In this document: positions 17,701 to 23,614 of the stretch, one piece after another
Numbering within the stretch: position 1 is the first letter of the stretch
Layout: the number at the start of each line of letters is the position of its first letter
DNA from: Clostridia bacterium
GTDB taxonomy: Bacteria; Bacteroidota; Bacteroidia; Bacteroidales; 4484-276
NCBI GenBank assembly: GCA_009928785.1
Contig: SABY01000034.1
Location: forward strand, 1 to 32,011
Length of the DNA: 32,011 bases
Direction: 5' to 3'
Position numbers and translations under genes: made by a program
The notes under the pieces: model-generated
Told to the model about the DNA's origin: nothing
The model's input: only the letters and a program-made list of their open reading frames with translations
Databases searched by the model: none

Positions 17701-19767
17701 TGCACCTTTTTGAACGACAACCTCCTTACACCCGACGAAACGTTTCGCATGGCACTGCTCGAGAAGGTAAAGCACGTGCGCTTTGCCGGATGCGATTTTA
17801 TTAACAACACAAAAGCAGGGAGTATAGGTATTGGTATCCGCTCCTACGATGCCCAATATTATGTAAACCGCTACTGCAACGCTTTGTATGGCGACGACTG
17901 CATCAACTGGAAAATCGGTACCTTCGAAAAACTCGAATATGGCATTTATGCCCTCGCCACTACACCGCTTACCCATGTTGCGATAGACAACACCAGCTTC
18001 ATCCGCAACAAAAGAGGCATCTACCTCAGCGGCATGAGCCTGGCCGAAGTGACAAGCAACACAATTAATAGTATTGGAGACTATGGACTTTATCTGGATG
18101 GTTGCACCGGTTATCATGTGGAAGACAATTATTTTATCTCCGAACAGGCCGAAACCGACTTTGCCGGTATTGTGGTAAACAACTCTGGCAACGACCCCAA
18201 TGAGATTTACCGCAATACCTTTGAGGAAGTAAACTACGGCATACTGGCACAGGGGCACAACCGGAGCCTGCGCACCGGCAAAGGGCTGGAGTGCAAATGC
18301 AACAACTTTAGCTTAGGTGAATACGATATTGTGGTGACGGCTACCGAAGGCAGTACCAATTTTGGCATAGCGCGCTACCAGGGTTCGTCGGCACCACAGC
18401 CCGATGCCCCTGCCGGCAACCGCTTTAGCTGGAGAGGTCCTGAAGGCATTTTTACAGATATTAATAACCTGGGGTTCCATTTTACCTATTTTTATCATGT
18501 AAATCAAAGTGAACCTTTGGAACCAATATACTACGATCCATTAAAAGTTACTGCTGTTCCAAACTATGATGCTTTATGGGATTCGACCAGTTGTGTTTCT
18601 TCTCTAAATCCCCCCGGTAGCGTAGGGGTTATTGAGCAGAATATACGAAGCTTCCTTGCTGCCTCAGAGCAACAAGCCGATTCTGTGAGCCAGTTGCTAC
18701 AGGCGCTCGAAGATGCCGGAAATACCGAGAGCCTGCAATGGGATGTGGATATGAGCCTGCCGGAACAATCGTATGAAATCTACAGCGAACTATTAAATAC
18801 GTCGCCTTACGTAAGCGATACAGTAATGGCCACAGCTATTTCCAAAGAAGAGGTGCTGCCCGATGCCATGATCAGGGATGTGATGGTGGCCAACCCTGAG
18901 GCTGCCAAAAACGATGCCCTGATCGAAAAACTTCAGGAGCGCACCAATCCGATGCCCGAATACATGCTGGGACAGATATTGCAGGGGCGCAGCCTGATAT
19001 CCGTTTATGGCGACCTGATGGCTGCTCAGGATTTCTATACCAACCGCATGGCTTTTGCTACCAGGGTGCTGAAACATATCTATGCTTCCGATACCCTCAG
19101 TCCGGCAGCCACGGACAGTCTGATGGCACTATTGCAAAACGAAAAAACCTTGGATGCACAGGTACATCTGGCTTTTTGCTACCTGCAGCAAACCGATACT
19201 GCGGCGGCACTCAGCGTTCTGGCTTCCATACGGCAGCAATATCCGATGGGCGAGCAGCAACTGGCCGAACATTCCCTGCTGACGGATTACATGAATCTGC
19301 TGACTGCCATGCCACAGGGTGTACCCGATAGCACACAGGCAGCGTGGCTGATGGATGCAACCCTATATGGCACAGGCCCGGCCAGTACTTTTGCGCGCAA
19401 CCTTTTGCTGGCAATGGAGTTGATCGACTACAACGAGCCGGTATTGTTTCCTGACGCCACCAAATCAGTTGCCATTCGACAGTATCCATACGGCGGCGCA
19501 CTGGCCGAAGCCAGTGATCAACTTGAGGTATATCCCAATCCGGCGGCCGATCACCTCATTATCAAATGGACGTTGGAAGAGCCGGCCGCTTCAGGCACCG
19601 CCCAAATTGCGGGATTGGACGGAAGGGTGGTCAGCCAGTTTGCGCTTGATGGCTCCGTCGGGCAAAAGGTGATCAGTACCGGTGGGTTAAAACCGGGAGT
19701 TTATGTGGTGACTGTTTTTGTTGACAACCAGCAGGTTGCAGCAAAAAAGTTAAGTATTTACAGATAA
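14746..19767 (+). CDS. Giant secreted protein: BNR/Asp-box beta-propeller, beta-helix, T9SS sorting domain
   Basis: Predicted cell-surface or extracellular protein of 1673 residues. The signal peptide is MKQNYTIGRMLRPIRRLWLC.. ending near GGYGQ. Residues about 110-820 contain Asp-box-like turns (STDTGNIWQ near 168, TTDEGKTWH near 226) and the HPADPTIMYASTSAGLWKT phrase typical of VPS10/sortilin-like propellers. Residues about 820-1240 look like a right-handed parallel beta-helix (NTSFIRNKRGIYLSG, YGLYLDGCTGYHVEDNYF). About 1290-1580 is helical and TPR-like. The end (1593-1673, LEVYPNPAADHLIIKW.. to KKLSIYR) is a T9SS type A sorting domain. No catalytic residues were identified. An in-frame TTG at 14683 is possible but would precede the signal peptide. 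Base composition changes between the propeller and helix parts. Confidence 0.85.
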   Translation: MKQNYTIGRMLRPIRRLWLCITFVVLMASGGYGQLDTYLNNMEQGYDFYDIRSGMNHYLDSLRTTMDSAIFFAGDSEYKRFKLFESVWEPRLSSHGDFSMYYDAMADYYNNKRIDYTYYSTEMWHDLGPKTTYSGIGPVEFVTFYDNGTADSTFIMLTGSTVGGLFYSTDTGNIWQPTGTDDWPQSGCSWAVFHPNNHRIWYAASSGNSASTEAMWIGKLGGIQRTTDEGKTWHTIADYNDFGKWTKIYQIALHPADPTIMYASTSAGLWKTDACNISEPTWTKVLDGFIYDLEFRPDIDSVMYAAIYDKVAKQWKIMISENNGDILTWEAPPSQPEYLNDEWLRKQHFTIEVSKARPGYLFCFTRDTSYHSLYYVNMDSTFSWQHIVTFNDGHGYGDGHGFGVEQTGSGDTIFVSYGQHANKYNIFNGGKKVCSMVHADVEDLVYHPYLDGEVWACTHGGVEKLIAYGTKFSHKYNGLGVGQIEGFATAYSEPQPILSGLYHDGNQMTTAHYQPGWKTDWKQLLMCDGMKPVIDNTDADHMFISGQWGDWLYTTDAFQTSDRIDNNADFLGIGVLNKHNPNVFFMNNYDPEPFENVKRKCWDHSSIDGTISNFQSMVESPVKIITFGFYTPYTDADLLIANMIFTQGDSLSGFYSTFRLMRTKNANRVNPQQVLWHELTIPTNKKSIAGIAFNPDEADKIILAYTTQAIQSVSDSMIFKIDYTNPASPIIDPITYNLPITSINKNCIAVDKHSNGGIYIATEYGVFYTDNLLMENPENAWQLIGIGLPHVRPTGIEISFHSRTIRVATFGRGVWELNLPCITNSSPIVISTDTIWNTKIPLQCGIVVAPGATLTIAAGGEVYFPPSAKVVVKPGARLVLDSCLLTRRCADRWQGIEVWGNEELGQSPSSNQGVLVMKNGATISYALTGALAGHNTMAAPDGGSTPPEDRKGGGIIVATDARFENNITGVSFVPYTQHNTSRFLKCTFLNDNLLTPDETFRMALLEKVKHVRFAGCDFINNTKAGSIGIGIRSYDAQYYVNRYCNALYGDDCINWKIGTFEKLEYGIYALATTPLTHVAIDNTSFIRNKRGIYLSGMSLAEVTSNTINSIGDYGLYLDGCTGYHVEDNYFISEQAETDFAGIVVNNSGNDPNEIYRNTFEEVNYGILAQGHNRSLRTGKGLECKCNNFSLGEYDIVVTATEGSTNFGIARYQGSSAPQPDAPAGNRFSWRGPEGIFTDINNLGFHFTYFYHVNQSEPLEPIYYDPLKVTAVPNYDALWDSTSCVSSLNPPGSVGVIEQNIRSFLAASEQQADSVSQLLQALEDAGNTESLQWDVDMSLPEQSYEIYSELLNTSPYVSDTVMATAISKEEVLPDAMIRDVMVANPEAAKNDALIEKLQERTNPMPEYMLGQILQGRSLISVYGDLMAAQDFYTNRMAFATRVLKHIYASDTLSPAATDSLMALLQNEKTLDAQVHLAFCYLQQTDTAAALSVLASIRQQYPMGEQQLAEHSLLTDYMNLLTAMPQGVPDSTQAAWLMDATLYGTGPASTFARNLLLAMELIDYNEPVLFPDATKSVAIRQYPYGGALAEASDQLEVYPNPAADHLIIKWTLEEPAASGTAQIAGLDGRVVSQFALDGSVGQKVISTGGLKPGVYVVTVFVDNQQVAAKKLSIYR

Positions 19768-19774
19768 AGTAAAC

Positions 19775-19812
19775 AATCCGGATAGCTTCCTATTAATGGA
19801 GCTATCCGGATT
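19775..19812 (+). other. Strong intergenic hairpin between the two secreted-protein genes
   Basis: AATCCGGATAGCT and AGCTATCCGGATT form a perfect 13-bp stem around a 12-nt loop in which CC/GG can pair further. It sits 7 nt after one stop and 15 nt before the next ATG. There is no T-run after it, so it may be a weak terminator, an RNA-stability element or a processing site. Confidence 0.75.
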
Positions 19813-19827
19813 ACTAAAACCTTACAA

Positions 19828-21444
19828 ATGATGAAAAATTTACAAACGATACGATATGCTTTGCTGCTGGTAATTGTTGCCGGAAATATGCATTTGCATG
19901 CACAAACATGGCCAAAGTTTTACGGTGAACCCACGCGTTATGATAATAGTTATGATATAGCAGAGGCTTACGATAAAGGATATTTTATACTAGGTTATTA
20001 TTATTCCAATAACACACTTCCAAAAACCTGGCTTATCAAAACAAACGTGAATGGAGAAGTAATCTGGGAAAAGATTTTCAATAGCTACTATAACAAATCT
20101 TCTGCCCTTGATCCTACTCTGGATGGAGGAGTTTTGATTTGTGGAAATAATCAACGAACTGAAGGCGTCAAGATTGACCCATATGTAATAAAAATTGACG
20201 CCTGTGGCGAAAAGGAGTGGTGTATAAATTTTGCTGAAAGCCATGAAAACAGTTACCCCTGGGCGCAGGATATAAAAGAATTGCCATCAGGCGATATTGT
20301 GGTGCTGGTAAACGAATACGGTAACCATCCCATAAATACCTTGCACCTGTTTAAACTTAATGCTTCGGGCGATGTATTGTGGCGAAATCCTTATGCCAGT
20401 GGTTATGAGCATCCGGGGAGCCTTAATCCCAGAGGGAATGAGATTCTTATAACCTCGAGTAATCAGTATTTAATCACAGGCCATATTTATTGGGAAGACG
20501 CCTGGAACCCGGGTGGCCTGCGAGGCATTAGATCTATGTTTGTTATGATTGATAGTACAGGTAACGAAGAATGGGTACTTCCTTTTGGCACGGCAGATAC
20601 CATATTTGGACAAGGATATAACATTTACGAAAGAAGTCATGGTTCATTTATCGGAATAGTAAATAAGTGGCCGATAGAAAGCATGCAAACAATCCTGGTC
20701 AACTTTGATTCGCTTGGAAAAGTTTTGCAGTACGTTAAGATTGAGAATGCAAACATTAGCCCAGATATTATAAAAGGTGTTCCACTGGATTTTATTAAGC
20801 ATGAAAATGTATTTATTTTAGGTGGCATTTATGGCACCCTGCAGCAAGGCCTCGCTACTGAAATAATTTTAGATACTAATATCTTTAATACTATTAACGT
20901 ATTGAACCATAAAAGTCATTTTGGCGAGGAGCCTTATTCGATGAGGAAAACCAACAACAAAAAAATTCTAACTAATTCATCAAGCCTCTATAGTTCAAGG
21001 GATATCTTTCTGGCAAAGTTAAACTCTAATCTCGAATACGACACCCTCGACCCCGGCGCCTACACCTACGACAGCCTTTGCGCCACGCCCGGGCTGCCGC
21101 AAACCGGGTTTATCTCACTTAGCGATTGCGGTCTGTTTGTGGGCATCGACGAAATACCCACGCCACAGCAATACAACGAGCGCATCAGCCAAATACCCAT
21201 CACCGCTTTTCCCAATCCGGTAAAAGAGGATGTCATAACCCTGGAATTTGAAAACACCCAGCACCACACCCTGATGGAGTTGCGCTGCTACGACAGCTAC
21301 GGCCGCCTGCTGCACAGCCAAAAGATTTACCGCGGGCAGCAGCAAACCCGCCTCGACGTTTCTGACTGGAGTCCCGGTATGTACATAGCTGTAATCAATG
21401 TTAACGGCAGCGTCCGCGGCAAAGTGAGGTTTGTGAAGGAATAG
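19828..21444 (+). CDS. Secreted beta-propeller-like protein with T9SS sorting domain
   Basis: Predicted exported 538-residue protein of unknown function. A signal peptide (MMKNLQTIRYALLLVIVAGN..LHAQ) starts at ATG 19828, with ATG 19831 equally possible. The body repeats a phrase of the form 'I-K-x-N/D-x-x-G-x-x-W-x-x-x' (LIKTNVNGEVIWEKIF, VIKIDACGEKEWCINF, LFKLNASGDVLWRNPY, VMIDSTGNEEWVLPFG), as expected for blades of a propeller. The last 80 residues (ITAFPNPVKEDVITLEF.. to GKVRFVKE) are a T9SS type A sorting domain. The first 1.2 kb is visibly A+T-rich, whereas the last 0.4 kb is GC-richer. It follows the giant secreted gene by 60 nt and may be co-transcribed through the hairpin between them. 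Confidence 0.82.
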   Translation: MMKNLQTIRYALLLVIVAGNMHLHAQTWPKFYGEPTRYDNSYDIAEAYDKGYFILGYYYSNNTLPKTWLIKTNVNGEVIWEKIFNSYYNKSSALDPTLDGGVLICGNNQRTEGVKIDPYVIKIDACGEKEWCINFAESHENSYPWAQDIKELPSGDIVVLVNEYGNHPINTLHLFKLNASGDVLWRNPYASGYEHPGSLNPRGNEILITSSNQYLITGHIYWEDAWNPGGLRGIRSMFVMIDSTGNEEWVLPFGTADTIFGQGYNIYERSHGSFIGIVNKWPIESMQTILVNFDSLGKVLQYVKIENANISPDIIKGVPLDFIKHENVFILGGIYGTLQQGLATEIILDTNIFNTINVLNHKSHFGEEPYSMRKTNNKKILTNSSSLYSSRDIFLAKLNSNLEYDTLDPGAYTYDSLCATPGLPQTGFISLSDCGLFVGIDEIPTPQQYNERISQIPITAFPNPVKEDVITLEFENTQHHTLMELRCYDSYGRLLHSQKIYRGQQQTRLDVSDWSPGMYIAVINVNGSVRGKVRFVKE

Positions 21445-21496
21445 TTGGTAAATGCTACTTTGCCTGGATACCTTATCGGCGGCAAAATGAAAAAAA

Positions 21497-21526
21497 CTGC
21501 TGCAAATTGATGCAGCAGCCTTTTTT
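21497..21526. terminator. Bidirectional intrinsic terminator
   Basis: CTGCTGCA and TGCAGCAG form a perfect 8-bp stem with a 6-nt loop, followed by CC and T6 on the plus strand and by T6 on the minus strand. It lies between two convergent genes (stops at 21444 and 21552) and should serve both. Confidence 0.9.
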
Positions 21527-21551
21527 CAAACTTATTCTAAAAACTAAAACC

Positions 21552-22103
21552 CTAAACTTTCAATCTTTCTTTAAAGGGCAGGAAGGTCATAAAGTCGGCG
21601 TGGTGCACCACGTAGGCTTCGGTGGTGCGTTTCACCAGGTTGCCTTCGCCGGCATGTGTGGCGATGATATGACACACTTCGGGCGGACAGCCACAGGCTT
21701 CGGCCAGTGAGACGCCAGAAAAGGGATGGCGCAGATATTTGCCATAGCTTCCCTGCACTGCCGTTCCGCTGGCATCAAGCTCGTATTCGAGCAGCTTGCC
21801 CACGTCGGCCAGGATGGCGCCGGAGAGGAGCACATCCATATCCACAGTAAGTTCGCCGTTGTACATGCCGTTGATGGTGTTGCCGGCATCGCGGGCAATG
21901 TGCACCACCGAGCGTTTGTGCTCCATAAAAGTAACTTTGAGGTCGGGGCCACAAAGCAGCGTGAAAGGGATGCGGCGCAGGTCGTCGGCGGTGAGCACAC
22001 TCTTTTCGAGTGCCAGCTCCCAGGTGCGGGCGGTTTGTTCACGCAGCGTTTCGTCTTTAATCCACTCCATCTCGGGCCACAAATCCAATATTTCTTTTTT
22101 CAT
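21552..22103 (-). CDS. HD-domain-like protein lacking the HD histidine
   Basis: A 183-residue cytoplasmic protein resembling metal-dependent HD phosphohydrolases. His62 (EHKRSVVHIA) fits the first metal ligand, His126 (HPFSG) and His150 (IIATHAGEG) the middle ones, and Asp170 (VVHHADF) the last. The defining His-Asp pair normally seen in LLHDVGK is here Ala99-Asp100 (AILADVGKLLEYE), so one metal ligand is missing. The alanine codon GCC differs from a histidine codon at two positions, so a single read error would not explain it. ATG 22103 is preferred over TTG 22109. It begins 12 nt after the dehydrogenase stop and must be its operon partner. A nucleotide or phosphoester substrate is possible; catalytic activity is uncertain. 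Confidence 0.75.
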   Translation of the reverse strand: MKKEILDLWPEMEWIKDETLREQTARTWELALEKSVLTADDLRRIPFTLLCGPDLKVTFMEHKRSVVHIARDAGNTINGMYNGELTVDMDVLLSGAILADVGKLLEYELDASGTAVQGSYGKYLRHPFSGVSLAEACGCPPEVCHIIATHAGEGNLVKRTTEAYVVHHADFMTFLPFKERLKV

Positions 22104-22115
22104 AATCAAATGCTT

Positions 22116-23312
22116 TTAAAGTTTTGCAATAATGGCGTCGGCCATCTGGTGTGTGGAGGCGGCGCCTTTTTCGACTACGTCGGCACGGCCGGTCATCTTC
22201 ATCATGTCGTAGGTGCGCACATGGCCTTCGGCAATTACTTCGGCTACTGCTTTGCGGATGCGTTCGGCCATTTTCTTTTCGTCGATAAAGTCGAGCATCA
22301 TGCATGCCGATTCGATCATGGCAATGGGGTTGACAATAGAAACGGGATAGTCGGCATATTTGGGCGCCGAACCGTGGGTAGGCTCAAACACACCCACGCC
22401 GCTGTCGGGGTTGAACTGGGCAGAGCATGCAAAGCCCAGTCCGCCGATGAGGCCTGCAAAACCATCGGAAGCGATGTCGCCAAACATGTTACCGGCCACG
22501 ATCACACCATAGTTTTCGGGGTTTTTGGTGAGCCACATCATCTGTGCGTCGATGTTGGTGTTCCAAAGTTCGATGCCGGGATAGTCGGCTTTTTGTATCT
22601 CTTTGGCCATTTTGTACATCATGCCGGAAGTTTCGCGGATGACGTTGGGTTTTTCGCACAGCGTAACGGATTTATAGCCGTAGTTTTTGGCATGTTCGAA
22701 GGCAGCGCGCAGGATACGTTCGGTATGTTTCCGGGAGAAGATACGCGTAGAGATGGAAATCTCGGCTTTGGGGTGCATGCCGAAGTTTTTCTTAAACTTG
22801 GGATGCGTGAGCATAGCTTCGTAAACTTGCTGTGGCGGGTCGCTCCATTCTACGCCGCCGTAAAGGCCTTCGGTGTTTTGGCGGAAGATCACCACGTCAA
22901 CTTCCGGCTCTTCGATGGCGTCGCCCACACCGCGGCGGATAAAGTTGAGCGGATTGCCTTTGTAGGTGTGGCAGGGGCGCATACAGATGTCGAGGCCAAA
23001 GTGCTGACGCAGCCCTACGATGGGGCTGGCATACACCAGACCTTTTTCTTTGAGTTCGGGTTTCAGTTCGTCGAAAGCGGCATCTTTGGGTTTGGAGGTG
23101 ATGGCGCCAAAAAGCCCGATTTTGTGTTTTTCGAGCAGTTGGAGGGTGCGGTCGGGCAGCGGGTTGCCTTCGTTGCACCAATATTCCCAGCCGATGTCGG
23201 CGTGTACATATTCGGCTTCAAAGCCGGCAGCATCCAGCACGCGGATGGCTTCATCCAATACTACTTTTCCTATGCCGTCGCCGGGCATTGCTACAATTGT
23301 TCGTTTTCCCAT
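22116..23312 (-). CDS. Isocitrate/isopropylmalate dehydrogenase-family enzyme
   Basis: NAD(P)-dependent beta-decarboxylating dehydrogenase of 398 residues; cytoplasmic. Family features: MPGDGIGKVV at the N terminus, RQNTEGLYGGVEW, the metal/substrate region GNMFGDIASDGFAGLIGGLGFACSA (aspartates of the GDIASD motif), and FEPTHGSAPKYA. Where many isocitrate dehydrogenases read HKANI or similar, this protein has CEKPNVIRETSG, and its substrate loop is YKGNPLNFIRRG, so it is not a standard E. coli-type Icd or LeuB. NAD-linked isocitrate dehydrogenase is the most likely role, as for similar Bacteroidetes proteins, but the substrate is not settled by sequence alone. ATG 23312 is well placed behind a -7 element. 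The next gene follows after 12 nt. Confidence 0.82.
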   Translation of the reverse strand: MGKRTIVAMPGDGIGKVVLDEAIRVLDAAGFEAEYVHADIGWEYWCNEGNPLPDRTLQLLEKHKIGLFGAITSKPKDAAFDELKPELKEKGLVYASPIVGLRQHFGLDICMRPCHTYKGNPLNFIRRGVGDAIEEPEVDVVIFRQNTEGLYGGVEWSDPPQQVYEAMLTHPKFKKNFGMHPKAEISISTRIFSRKHTERILRAAFEHAKNYGYKSVTLCEKPNVIRETSGMMYKMAKEIQKADYPGIELWNTNIDAQMMWLTKNPENYGVIVAGNMFGDIASDGFAGLIGGLGFACSAQFNPDSGVGVFEPTHGSAPKYADYPVSIVNPIAMIESACMMLDFIDEKKMAERIRKAVAEVIAEGHVRTYDMMKMTGRADVVEKGAASTHQMADAIIAKL

Positions 23313-23374
23313 AGCTGATTCTTTTTTCGTTTTTCAGTTTATTAATATGAAAGATATTTGTGTCAATGACGGTG

Positions 23375-23382
23375 CAAAATTA
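23375..23382 (-). promoter_or_regulatory. Candidate -7 promoter element for the dehydrogenase operon
   Basis: On the minus strand this reads TAATTTTG, a match to TAnnTTTG, giving a leader of about 55 nt to ATG 23312. Confidence 0.45.
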
Positions 23383-23564
23383 GAAACTTCTTTGTCATCT
23401 TTGCCTGTCAGCTATTGATTTTTAATAATTTAGAGCAAGTATAATTTATGCTTTAGCACAATAAAAAAACAACATCCATAATTGGCTACAGAAGTAATAG
23501 ATTGAGCATAGTAAATCGACAAAAAACCAGATTTATAAACGCCGGAGCACTCCCATTTTTTATC

Positions 23565-23572
23565 TAATTTTG
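23565..23572 (+). promoter_or_regulatory. Candidate -7 promoter element (TAATTTTG) for the arginine deiminase gene
   Basis: It matches TAnnTTTG, 42 nt before ATG 23615. A TTG at 23570 that could extend the reading frame lies inside the element, supporting the ATG as the true start. Confidence 0.5.
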
Positions 23573-23614
23573 CCAGCAACAAATTTTAACATTTTACCAT
23601 CCATAATTTATTTT

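Noticed and set aside
21726..23318. Long open frame (530 codons) on the plus strand opposite the dehydrogenase and HD-like genes
   Set aside because: It is antisense to two well-supported family members, has no recognisable motif, no signal and runs across both genes; it reflects the codon bias of the real strand.
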